IMG/VR virus record: IMGVR_UViG_3300031608_000010
Location: 1-41,538 of that record
Source of the DNA: a virus
Direction: 5' to 3' (one strand)
DNA length: 41,538 nt
Part shown: one piece after another, positions 14,521 through 21,913 of the stretch
Numbering within the stretch: position 1 is the first letter of the stretch
Layout of the letters: every line of letters begins with the position of its first letter
Made by a program: the position numbers and the translations under genes
Notes under the pieces: model-generated
Told to the model about the DNA's origin: nothing
What the model saw: only the letters and a program-made list of their open reading frames with translations
The model's database searches: none

Positions 14521-15080
14521 TATTTTTTCCCCTCAACTCTCATTTGTTTAAATGTTTTAATAGTTGTACTCTCACCAAGTTTCTTCTTTAAACTTGAAAT
14601 TTGCTTTAGTAATACCTTAACGTCTTTACCTTTACTCTTTTGATCTGTATAAGCTAGGGATAAAGTTTCTAAATCTTTTAAATCTTTTTTTCTATCTTCA
14701 TTAACCTGTTCATCAAACATACCAGAATCTTTCATCATTCTAAGAGCATCTTTCTTAGCCATATCAGCATTACTCTTAGAGATTTTTTCTACTGCCTTTT
14801 TGATCATAGCTAAACGTTTCTTTTTATCTTTATCAGATAAAGCTTCTTCAACACCTTCTTTCTTATCCTTCGCTACTTCTAGGTAACCTGGCATATTAGC
14901 TTGTGGGTCTCCAAGGTTCTTAGCACCTTTTTTCAGTGCTTCACTAGATCCACGGGCTTTAACAACAACCTTTTGTCCCTTCTTTAACTTATTTATAGAC
15001 TTCAGAACAGTGACTGTCCAGAACTCCTGCTTAGCTTCGTCAATAGCGGTAAATTTTTCTCTTAAGTCTTTTAATTTCAT
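14520..15080 (-). CDS. Putative internal head protein (IDE/A site near N-terminus)
   Basis: 186-aa charged protein starting MKLKDLREKFTAIDEAKQEF. IDE/A at residue 15 matches the prohead-protease consensus. More sites lie inside: VEE/A and, near the end, LGE/S followed by IKTFKQMRVEGKK, which resembles a second targeting peptide. The middle is lysine-rich and helical. It overlaps the downstream gene by one base. No catalytic motif recognised. Confidence 0.6.
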   Translation of the reverse strand: MKLKDLREKFTAIDEAKQEFWTVTVLKSINKLKKGQKVVVKARGSSEALKKGAKNLGDPQANMPGYLEVAKDKKEGVEEALSDKDKKKRLAMIKKAVEKISKSNADMAKKDALRMMKDSGMFDEQVNEDRKKDLKDLETLSLAYTDQKSKGKDVKVLLKQISSLKKKLGESTTIKTFKQMRVEGKK

Positions 15081-15089
15081 TTTTTTTTC

Positions 15090-16328
15090 CTATACTTTAG
15101 CGGCTAGATCTTTATCAGCTCCGCCCCATGTTCCTTTGCTTTTAGTAGCAAAAGAGTTAACTCTTGCCATACCCCATTGTGTTGGATTAGTCCCTGGTCT
15201 ATGACTGGTCTTCCAGGCTGCGTATCCCCTATCAAATACTTTCTTTAATATACCATACGGCATACCGGTTTTATCCGCCTTTTTCTGCAATGATACTTTT
15301 GTACCATCTTCTTTTAAAGAATCCTTGAAGCTTTTCATTTCTCCAAATTTCTTTTTAAAATTCTTTGTATGTTTACTCTCTGGAGCATCATCTCTAGGCT
15401 TATCATGCTTTGCCTTTTCTTTAGAGTCCATAGTATCATAGTCTTTAGCTTCGCCAGGAGTGACTTTCTTATAATCTTTAGTAGTTTTATCTGTGCCAAC
15501 TTCATTGACATATTCGATTAACTCTACTCCGTCCAACCAAACTCTTTTCTTTTCTTCACCTAGTTGTACTATGACATAGTTAGAAGCACATACTTTAATA
15601 CTACCAACTTCATTAGTGGCTTTAATGATTACTTCATCACCCTCTTTAAAGAGTTGGCCATTAATATATTCTTCTCTTCTATCAGATACTTTTTCTAATT
15701 GAACATGCTTTCTGAAATTCTTTGATTCAGCTAAACCCATTCCAGCTCTTACGGCATTCATAACTTCTTCTGCAGCCTTAAATCCTTTAGGCATACCTTT
15801 TGAAAATGCAGCTAAATCGTTTTCTTTTGCTGCAGCTCTTAATTTAGAAGCTGACATTCCAGTAGCACCTTCAGCATCAGGATCTCTTTCACCTGCGCTT
15901 TTAACAGTTATGCCACCTTCAAATTGGTAGAACCCATGCCTACCTTTTTCGCCATTATATTTGTTCAGTAACTTTTCAAACTCTAGTACTCTATCACTAC
16001 CAGCAACCATGGTTACTTTAGTAAACCCTTGCTTATATAGTGCAACAACAATATCCATTGGTTGTCTTATTCCTTTATCTGCCATAATATTTCTGGCATG
16101 CTTAGGAAACATCTTTCTCATAAACTTAACTTTATCATTAAAATTAAGAGGATTCTTTTTAGCATCCTGTGACTGAGATGGATATACTCTATATGTTCCA
16201 CCCATAGATACTTTCTTAACAGCATCCATTAACTTTTCATGTCCTATTGTTGGCGGATTGAACCTGCCAAAAGCAAAGGTGACTTCCGATTTATCTTCCT
16301 TAAGATACGACTTAAACGAGTTTATCAT
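15090..16328 (-). CDS. NMNAT-like nucleotidylyltransferase with C-terminal DUF5824-like domain
   Basis: 412-aa multidomain protein. Residues 15-185 form a nucleotidylyltransferase: FGRFNPPTIGH is the N-terminal binding loop (TxGH in place of HxGH), VAGSDRV follows in the middle, and MSASKLRAA is the C-terminal phosphate-binding motif. MGLAE/SKN after about residue 203 fits the prohead-protease consensus and separates this domain from a small beta module (EGDEVIIKATNEVG). The final 70 residues (GILKKVFDRGYAAWK, GTNPTQWGMARVNSF) resemble DUF5824 of T4-like phages. The N-terminus MINSFKSYLKED is targeting-like. The substrate is unknown. Confidence 0.7.
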   Translation of the reverse strand: MINSFKSYLKEDKSEVTFAFGRFNPPTIGHEKLMDAVKKVSMGGTYRVYPSQSQDAKKNPLNFNDKVKFMRKMFPKHARNIMADKGIRQPMDIVVALYKQGFTKVTMVAGSDRVLEFEKLLNKYNGEKGRHGFYQFEGGITVKSAGERDPDAEGATGMSASKLRAAAKENDLAAFSKGMPKGFKAAEEVMNAVRAGMGLAESKNFRKHVQLEKVSDRREEYINGQLFKEGDEVIIKATNEVGSIKVCASNYVIVQLGEEKKRVWLDGVELIEYVNEVGTDKTTKDYKKVTPGEAKDYDTMDSKEKAKHDKPRDDAPESKHTKNFKKKFGEMKSFKDSLKEDGTKVSLQKKADKTGMPYGILKKVFDRGYAAWKTSHRPGTNPTQWGMARVNSFATKSKGTWGGADKDLAAKV

Positions 16329-16334
16329 AATATA

Positions 16335-16697
16335 TTACTTTTCACCTTTGGGTTCTTTTACTTTCTTCAACTTTAATTTATCTGCTTTTTTAACGGCCGG
16401 TAATAGCTTCTTTGCTATTCTCTGTATGGCTGCTTTTTTCTTGTCTAATTTCTTTTCTAATTCACCACGTGCAGCAAAACCTAGGTCAGCTTTGTTTTTG
16501 TCTTTTAGGATTTTTTTGATAAGGATATTACGTGCTTGTTTAGTTGCACGAGCTTTTAATTTTTCTGGGGAGGCTAGTTTTTTAGCAGCTTTCTTTCTGC
16601 CTAATGCGATCTTCCCTTTATTCTTTCGGAACGTAGCCTTAGCCTTCATTCGCTGAGAAGTAGTCATCGCTTCATTGAACTGTTTAAATGTCTTCAT
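16335..16697 (-). CDS. Basic internal head protein with MKTFKQFNEA start
   Basis: 120-aa strongly basic protein. The N-terminus MKTFKQFNEAMTTSQRM resembles the T4 internal-protein targeting peptide with a probable cut after NE. The remaining sequence is dominated by Lys, Arg and Ala, as in DNA-bound T4 internal proteins. A similar protein occurs in cyanophages. It would be packaged with the genome and delivered to the host; its effect there is unknown. Confidence 0.65.
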   Translation of the reverse strand: MKTFKQFNEAMTTSQRMKAKATFRKNKGKIALGRKKAAKKLASPEKLKARATKQARNILIKKILKDKNKADLGFAARGELEKKLDKKKAAIQRIAKKLLPAVKKADKLKLKKVKEPKGEK

Positions 16698-16715
16698 TAT
16701 CCTCGGTCACCCATA

Positions 16716-17960
16716 TTAGTTAGGATTTTCCCAACCTTTTATTATATCCTTGCTAAAGTTATTGGCAGAGAATTCTAATCTGTCAACAAGTTTAACCGCT
16801 CCACCTTCCATACGATCTATAGCAACAAAACCCTCAGGGTTGGTCACTTTAAATCCGGACTTCGTTTTAACAAATGTACCTATTTTGTTAAGACTGTTTA
16901 GTTTATTTATAATAATTAATTTGCTATCTACTATAGAATTTTGCAAATCGAACACATTTATTAACTTTTTTTGATTAGACGTACTAAAAAAGGATAATAT
17001 AGCCTCTCTTTGTTTGTTTTTATTTGCTTTACCTTTTTCAGATGATAGCTTATCAATCTGTTTCATATATCTATCGTTAACCCAATCTATTAATCCCTTT
17101 ACATGAGTGGTAGTATTAGTGATTCGTTCACCTTTACGAACTTTAGTATTGTTATATGTGTTAAGTAATAGGTTAAGTTCTTTATTAGATTCGATTTCTT
17201 TAAGCGTTGAACCAGCTACTGTCTTGAATATCTTGCCAGCAATTGATAAGTGTTTAGTTACTTCTTCAGTTTCCTTTGCAGTCATTGTTGCAGAACCAGA
17301 AATATCTGGTAACATAGCATCGACCTGCCAAACCTTAGATGTAGATTTAATTTTAGGTGTAATAGGTTGTCCAAACGTAGCTGACATTGATTCGAATGTT
17401 GAACCACTATATGATGTATGCCATACAACTCCGAACTCAGCCTTTGTGATATCCTTGGCCAGTGAAGTCCCTACAGGAACAGCGTAAACAATTGTATTAG
17501 GATGAAATGTAATATGCTTAATACCATTGATAGTTTCTGTTTTGATGTCACTCTTATCAAACATAAAATCGCCTTGGATAACATCAGTGATGCCCAAGCC
17601 TTTTAAGTTATCGAATGCTATTTTTAATTTCTTAGATAAATCGCCTGATGTGTCAGCGTCAATATCTTCATGAGATTTATATACCTTTGGATTAGCATTA
17701 AAGATTCCCTTTTTCGCTACAAAGAATTTGCCATCACTTGGATCCATACCAGCGAATATGGCGGGGGCACCGTCCCACTTGACCGTAACGTCGACTGGCG
17801 CCTTCGCGTTACCAGATAACATATCCCTAAGCGCTCGTAATGCTAGGATTGCTTGGCGTGCCCCCTTAACTCCACCGTCCAAAACTAAGTCCTCAATATG
17901 TGTCATATGAGTATTCTTAGATGCGGCTTCTGCTATCAGCTGTCTTTTAAAACTTAACAT
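16716..17960 (-). CDS. DUF6267-like protein with DNA/RNA-ligase-type nucleotidyltransferase motifs
   Basis: 414-aa protein. TVKWDGAPAIFAG carries K61-x-D63-G64, the lysine motif I of covalent nucleotidyltransferases. GKFFVAKKGIFN and VIQGDFMF lie where motifs III and IIIa would be, and GVVWHTSYSG may be near motif IV. The family is conserved in T4-like phages, which I recall as DUF6267. The N-terminus MLSFKRQLIAEAASK ends a perfect IAE/A prohead-protease site at residue 11, like the T4 internal-protein CTS. It may seal or modify nucleic acid early after injection; activity is unproven. Confidence 0.65.
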   Translation of the reverse strand: MLSFKRQLIAEAASKNTHMTHIEDLVLDGGVKGARQAILALRALRDMLSGNAKAPVDVTVKWDGAPAIFAGMDPSDGKFFVAKKGIFNANPKVYKSHEDIDADTSGDLSKKLKIAFDNLKGLGITDVIQGDFMFDKSDIKTETINGIKHITFHPNTIVYAVPVGTSLAKDITKAEFGVVWHTSYSGSTFESMSATFGQPITPKIKSTSKVWQVDAMLPDISGSATMTAKETEEVTKHLSIAGKIFKTVAGSTLKEIESNKELNLLLNTYNNTKVRKGERITNTTTHVKGLIDWVNDRYMKQIDKLSSEKGKANKNKQREAILSFFSTSNQKKLINVFDLQNSIVDSKLIIINKLNSLNKIGTFVKTKSGFKVTNPEGFVAIDRMEGGAVKLVDRLEFSANNFSKDIIKGWENPN

Positions 17961-18289
17961 TAATTATCTACCTTAGCGCCAGCGCGCCATTGAAAACAGC
18001 TCCAATATTTAGCTTTCCATTTCGGTCCAGGATCTTTATCGCATCCATGTCTTGCACGAAACGAAGCTCTTGCTTTTGGGTCATCACGATTAATTCCCAT
18101 CTTAGGATCGCCAAATCTGACCACTACTACAGTTCCTTTGTCATTTTTAACATACACTTTGAATTTCTTATTCTTATTTTCTGATGTTCTAATAGGATCA
18201 TTAAGCTTAACCTTTTTCCCTTGATACTCGGAAGCTTCTATCACAACATCGTGGCATGATTCACAGCAGTACTGCACTAGTGATTTCAT
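17960..18289 (-). CDS. Conserved phage domain protein with ARHxCD/YWSC motif
   Basis: 109-aa protein. The second half, VVVVRFGDPKMGINRDD, ARASFRARHGCD and PGPKWKAKYWSCFQW, is a compact motif that recurs in T4-like phage proteins, with Cys and His placed as a possible metal site. The start MKSLVQYCCESCHDVVIEA resembles a targeting peptide with weak CCE/S or VIE/A sites. I chose 18289 because GGAG lies nine bases upstream and the ATG overlaps the upstream stop. Function unknown. Confidence 0.55.
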   Translation of the reverse strand: MKSLVQYCCESCHDVVIEASEYQGKKVKLNDPIRTSENKNKKFKVYVKNDKGTVVVVRFGDPKMGINRDDPKARASFRARHGCDKDPGPKWKAKYWSCFQWRAGAKVDN

Positions 18290-18723
18290 TATAAGCTTCT
18301 CCATACTTTGCTTATAATCATTTTAAGAGCAGCTTGATAAGCTAAACCGTGGCCAAATATAAAATGAAAGGTATGGTTCTTTTCAATTTCAGATTTAGGA
18401 CCAAACTTCTTAGTCCAGTTGTCTACGTATTCACCTTTATATCTTAATACTGCGTGTGATGATTTCCATTTAGAAGGACCAACTAAACATATACCAGCTT
18501 GATGAGTGATTAACATCCACCACATTTTTATATGACTTTCGCCACACAATCTATATAAGATTGATAATGAGTAGTCCTCGCAGTCACCTACGAATTTACC
18601 TTCGGCATTAGCTGAGTAAATAATTTTCCAAGCATCTGCCATACCATATTGATCTTTGTCTTTTCTATATTTCCATTTACTGTTAAATGAACGTACAATT
18701 TTATTTCTTTGTTTAATATCCAC
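18289..18723 (-). CDS. Transglutaminase-like cysteine proteinase-fold protein
   Basis: 144-aa protein of the bacterial transglutaminase-like cysteine proteinase type. GDCEDYSL gives catalytic C48, SSHAVL gives H90 and YVDNW gives D101, in the correct order and spacing for a papain-like triad. Unlike its neighbours it lacks a targeting-like N-terminus (MDIKQRNKIVRSF), so it may act in the infected cell or in the head without being cleaved. It overlaps the next gene by one base. The substrate (peptide or amide) is unknown. Confidence 0.7.
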   Translation of the reverse strand: MDIKQRNKIVRSFNSKWKYRKDKDQYGMADAWKIIYSANAEGKFVGDCEDYSLSILYRLCGESHIKMWWMLITHQAGICLVGPSKWKSSHAVLRYKGEYVDNWTKKFGPKSEIEKNHTFHFIFGHGLAYQAALKMIISKVWRSL

Positions 18724-18724
18724 G

Positions 18725-19078
18725 TTATCCTCCGAATTCGTGACCAGCTACTCTTTTCATTTGCTTCTTAAATTCAGCAAAGTCTGGTTTTGTTTTATAA
18801 AGCTTAATAGTTATTTCAGCTTTTTCTTTACCCTTAATTCTATACTTATAACCTTTTTCTAAATGTTCTGGCTTAGTAGTTTTTATTACACGTCTTTGAA
18901 ATCCTGCTTCCCAAGATTCGCTACTTCCTTTATCTTCTTGAGCTGACTTCATAGCAGCTTTAGTAGGAGCACCTTTCGCTCCCTTCTTTCTCATCTTCTC
19001 ACCACGCGCTTTCTTAGCACGGATGTTGGCCCATAATCCTGGGCCTGCTTCTAAGATAAAATTCTTAAATGTTTTCAT
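18725..19078 (-). CDS. Putative internal head protein with CTS and GLWANIRAK motif
   Basis: 117-aa basic protein. MKTFKNFILEAGPGLW contains a perfect ILE/A prohead-protease site after residue 10, the closest match in the window to the T4 internal-protein CTS. The next segment, LWANIRAKKARGEKMRKKG, is a small basic motif that recurs in phage virion proteins. The C-terminal half has strands (YKYRIKGKEKAEITIKLYK). It is a strong candidate for a packaged, DNA-associated protein. Confidence 0.65.
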   Translation of the reverse strand: MKTFKNFILEAGPGLWANIRAKKARGEKMRKKGAKGAPTKAAMKSAQEDKGSSESWEAGFQRRVIKTTKPEHLEKGYKYRIKGKEKAEITIKLYKTKPDFAEFKKQMKRVAGHEFGG

Positions 19079-19344
19079 TATTTTTTAAGATCATATCTAA
19101 AAGCTTTACCTTTAGATTGATTCGACTTAGTAATACCATACCCAACGATTTTGCCTAATTGCTGAAGCATTGCTAAAGCTTTTTCTGGACTTTTGTTAGC
19201 CTGTTTATCAAACTCTTTTTTAATTGCGTTTAATACAGTATCCATAATATCTCTTTCAGCCATTACTAATGGAGCTTCTTCCAGTTCCGTAGTGCCTAGT
19301 TCTCTTGAGGCTTCTTCTAATGTTTTATATTCTGCATATACCAT
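19078..19344 (-). CDS. Small putative internal head protein
   Basis: 88-aa protein starting MVYAEYKTLEEASRELG. LEE/A at about residue 11, and again LEE/A at about residue 23 (TELEEAPL), fit the prohead-protease rule. The rest is helical (TVLNAIKKEFDKQANKSPEK). It overlaps the next gene by one base. No domain is recognised; the repeated sites may be coincidence. Confidence 0.5.
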   Translation of the reverse strand: MVYAEYKTLEEASRELGTTELEEAPLVMAERDIMDTVLNAIKKEFDKQANKSPEKALAMLQQLGKIVGYGITKSNQSKGKAFRYDLKK

Positions 19345-19352
19345 GTTAGTTC

Positions 19353-20804
19353 CTATTTGTATAATTTTTTAAATTCTGGTGTCATTTGTGCCATAAACGA
19401 TGGCGCTGATCTGAAGTTTCCTTTGTATCTTAATGTAATATTACATACTGGTATGTCACCAATCATTAAGTCAAAGAATAACATTGCTGCTCCAGCACCA
19501 ACTTCGAATGCTTGTTTCTTTCCTGGTGTTAATCTTATATCGACTTTGCCTGTACTAAATAGTTCATCTAGTTTAGTTGTTACAGTATCGATGTCTTTGT
19601 ATTCACCCTTCTCAACTACTACACCTTTTTTTGGTCCATAATCTCCTATGCCAGTAACAAGCGTAAAATCAAAGTTGACTTTCTTTAATTCTTTTAGATC
19701 TGCTTTAAATATTAGTTGTACTAATTGATTAGCAATCTGCATTTTATTCGTAATAATGATATCAGACATTGCTTTGAATAAAGACTTAGATCCTTTTAAC
19801 TCTGAATTAATAAATTTGTTATCAATTCTTTGTACATACATTTTCCAATTGGTTGTGCTAGGTCTTTTCTTTGCCATCATGGTCAACATATCTGCAGATA
19901 ACCCGCCGTCTTTTTTGGCCTTAGCAATAACTCTTAAGTAAAACATACCAGCTTTTAATTCTAAAGCTTTAATCATTGAATCAAATTTCTTATCTTGGAA
20001 TAATGTAGCGAATGATTTATTAATTAGAGTTGGGTCAGATGAACTTAATCGTGTTTTCTTCTTAAGAGATACACCAAGGTAGTTCTTACCTTTTTTAATT
20101 ATGAAATCTGAAGAGTTAAAATCAGCCATTCCATATTTAGATATTTGGAACTGTTTAACATCGTCGTCCCATGCTTGGCCTGTAAGATATACCATATCAG
20201 CATTACCGTAACCAGCTTCGTGTATTGATATTGCAGCTGAAACTGCCATACAAAGATTCGGATAATCTTCTTTTAAAGAATCGACTTGGCCTTGTTTATA
20301 ACCTTTTACTTTCTTTAAACTACCTGATACAATATCGATAAGAATATCCATATCATCTGAGTTAGTAGGTACTTTAAGTTTAGGTAGTAAACATAACGCT
20401 GCTGTCATTAGTTCGTTAGGATCATCGCCAGCCGCAGATCGTTTTCCTGTTGGTCTAAGATTAACATAGATATATTTGGTCATATCCACATGTTTAAATG
20501 CGTAATCTTTTTCTTCTCTTCCAGGAGCTGTATTTTTTCTTTCTAATTCTGGGCTTTTGTCGATGATTGAGTTTGCTAATGAAGAGAACTTACCACGTTG
20601 GTTGTCAATCATTAATTGAGATATGCCAAGCTTGGCACCGCTATTTTTTCCAGACCTTCCATCTAATTCAATCTCGCTATCGATACTTCCTATTTGATCA
20701 TCAATCTCTGAGATTAGTTTTATCGCAAATTCAGCGTCGTCACCTGCATACTTTAATGCACTAATGTCTTCGTTTAATTTTTTGAATGTAGAAAATTTTA
20801 ACAT
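19353..20804 (-). CDS. Large conserved protein at the head of the internal-protein cluster
   Basis: 483-aa protein starting MLKFSTFKKLNEDISALK, targeting-like but with Asp after the Glu. The centre has MADFNSSDFIIKKGKNYLG followed by VSLKKK, a strand-turn-strand that resembles the D...xxK core of some PD-(D/E)XK folds, but the motif is incomplete. Other segments (MVYLTGQAWDDDVKQF) look enzymatic. A nuclease is possible, not shown. It follows both an early-type and a late promoter; the early one would give almost no leader. Confidence 0.55.
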   Translation of the reverse strand: MLKFSTFKKLNEDISALKYAGDDAEFAIKLISEIDDQIGSIDSEIELDGRSGKNSGAKLGISQLMIDNQRGKFSSLANSIIDKSPELERKNTAPGREEKDYAFKHVDMTKYIYVNLRPTGKRSAAGDDPNELMTAALCLLPKLKVPTNSDDMDILIDIVSGSLKKVKGYKQGQVDSLKEDYPNLCMAVSAAISIHEAGYGNADMVYLTGQAWDDDVKQFQISKYGMADFNSSDFIIKKGKNYLGVSLKKKTRLSSSDPTLINKSFATLFQDKKFDSMIKALELKAGMFYLRVIAKAKKDGGLSADMLTMMAKKRPSTTNWKMYVQRIDNKFINSELKGSKSLFKAMSDIIITNKMQIANQLVQLIFKADLKELKKVNFDFTLVTGIGDYGPKKGVVVEKGEYKDIDTVTTKLDELFSTGKVDIRLTPGKKQAFEVGAGAAMLFFDLMIGDIPVCNITLRYKGNFRSAPSFMAQMTPEFKKLYK

Positions 20805-20810
20805 AAATAG

Positions 20811-20839
20811 ATTATACCATACTTTTTAGCCAATGTAAA
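20811..20839 (-). promoter_or_regulatory. Early-type sigma70 promoter before the internal-protein cluster
   Basis: Minus strand TTTACA (20834-20839), 17-bp spacer ending GTATGG, TATAAT (20811-20816) with TGn. Transcription would begin at or very near the ATG at 20804, so the transcript would be leaderless or nearly so. Confidence 0.7.
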
Positions 20840-20864
20840 GGCTTTTCTTAGTTTACTGTATATC

Positions 20865-20872
20865 TATTTATA
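20865..20872 (-). promoter_or_regulatory. T4-type late promoter (TATAAATA)
   Basis: Perfect TATAAATA on the minus strand in an intergenic gap, about 60 bases before the ATG at 20804. It fits late expression of the putative internal head proteins downstream. Confidence 0.7.
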
Positions 20873-20877
20873 CAATT

Positions 20878-21057
20878 TTAATTCTCTTCTGGGATGAAGA
20901 ATGGGTTAGGAACTATTTGTCCATCACTATCATAGCTGATAATCCGTTTGTCATGTAGTATGTCTAAGCAATGCTGAGCGCCTTCACGCCTTCCTATTTT
21001 ATAAGAAGTCCAGCCTACGCCTATGACACATATAATTCCAATTATAGTTTCAATCAT
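20878..21057 (-). CDS. Small membrane protein (59 aa)
   Basis: Encodes MIETIIGIICVIGVGWTSYK followed by IGRREGAQHCLDILHD and a proline-rich tail ending PEEN. The first 20 residues are one membrane helix; the YKIGRREG turn resembles small T4-like membrane proteins. The ATG overlaps the stop of the next upstream ORF. Function unknown. Confidence 0.6.
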   Translation of the reverse strand: MIETIIGIICVIGVGWTSYKIGRREGAQHCLDILHDKRIISYDSDGQIVPNPFFIPEEN

Positions 21058-21196
21058 GAGATGCTATCTTTTCAATCTTGATTTGATAACCTTTTTCTCT
21101 CATACGAACGGCAAATACCGTAGCAGTTTCTTCTAATTCATATAGATATTCTGATACGATATTGCCTTCCTTTATTGCTGTGACTTTAAAAATCAC
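21050..21196 (-). CDS. Small hypothetical protein (48 aa, GTG start)
   Basis: GTG-initiated ORF encoding MIFKVTAIKEGNIVSEYLYE and a C-terminal RMREKGYQIKIEKIASHD. It overlaps the phosphatase stop by 11 bases and the small membrane-protein start by 8, which supports coupled translation. It reads as a small alpha/beta protein. I recognise no family. Confidence 0.5.
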   Translation of the reverse strand: MIFKVTAIKEGNIVSEYLYELEETATVFAVRMREKGYQIKIEKIASHD

Positions 21197-21626
21197 CGGA
21201 CGCAACCTGTAATGTCTTTAATCCGTTTGCTCTCCACATGTCTACAACTTGTTGCCTGTCATCTAAGACGAATGCAACTTTGTAGAATGGCTCAACATGT
21301 TCTTGAAACATTTCCCATTTAACGATTGAATCTTCTCTAAAGTCTTTGTCTTTCCTGAGGAAGATAGCGTCGAATGTAACACCATGTTCTTTCAACCATG
21401 TTCTGCAAATGAATTCAGCTGCAGCAGGTCTTGCTGTAAAGATGATAATAGTATGGTCAGCAGAAAATCTTTGAACGATATCTGCAACCGTTGGGTCTAA
21501 TCCATCTTCACCAGATCTAGTGTAATCATACGGATCTCTATCGGTGAATCCTTCTCTATGGCACAACGTTCCATCCATGTCAACTAGGATAGCTGATTGC
21601 GTTTGCTTTAATTGTGCTTGTGTCAT
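21186..21626 (-). CDS. Stand-alone Pnk-type 3'-phosphatase (HAD family)
   Basis: 146-aa protein closely matching the C-terminal phosphatase half of T4 polynucleotide kinase. The HAD nucleophile motif DMDGT lies at residues 16-20, IFTARP provides the second motif, and FLRKDKDFREDSIVKW and VLDDRQQVVDMWRANG follow T4 Pnk nearly word for word, including the end VASGDF. The N-terminal kinase half is absent. It should remove 3'-phosphates or cyclic phosphates from nucleic acid ends. It belongs to the thyX-led run with short overlaps. Confidence 0.85.
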   Translation of the reverse strand: MTQAQLKQTQSAILVDMDGTLCHREGFTDRDPYDYTRSGEDGLDPTVADIVQRFSADHTIIIFTARPAAAEFICRTWLKEHGVTFDAIFLRKDKDFREDSIVKWEMFQEHVEPFYKVAFVLDDRQQVVDMWRANGLKTLQVASGDF

Positions 21627-21913
21627 TAGTGACTCCTTAATTGTTCATTTTTGTATACACCTTCAAGGAAGTGATTCTCTTGAAAGTCGGCAATATCTTC
21701 ATTAACTGAACCGCCAGTTTGAGGGATAATGCCTCTTAACCAAAGTGACTGTAATGCTTGGTCGAACTTAGCATCCATGTTCTCTTTGACTGTCATGAGC
21801 TTAAACTCATTTTCATTTAGATATAAGTATACTGGGTAGGTTGTTGCTATGTGCTCGAACCTTGCAGTAAACGTATCACTAAACATATCGTATTGGATTC
21901 CGGGAGTATTCAT
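21626..21913 (-). CDS. Hypothetical protein
   Basis: 95-aa acidic protein (MNTPGIQYDMFSDTFTARFE) with an amphipathic pattern and no motif I recognise. It is joined by single-base overlaps to both neighbours, indicating one transcript. Its role may be linked to the adjacent Pnk-type phosphatase, but nothing in sequence shows this. Confidence 0.5.
   Translation of the reverse strand: MNTPGIQYDMFSDTFTARFEHIATTYPVYLYLNENEFKLMTVKENMDAKFDQALQSLWLRGIIPQTGGSVNEDIADFQENHFLEGVYKNEQLRSH

Noticed and set aside
14990-14997. TATAAATA inside the 14520-15080 gene
   Set aside because: It is intragenic and about 470 bases before the next start; chance match is likely in AT-rich DNA.
16258-16656. Plus-strand ORF of 132 codons
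   Set aside because: Antisense to the lysine-rich internal-protein gene; composition is the mirror of Lys/Ala codons and nothing supports expression.
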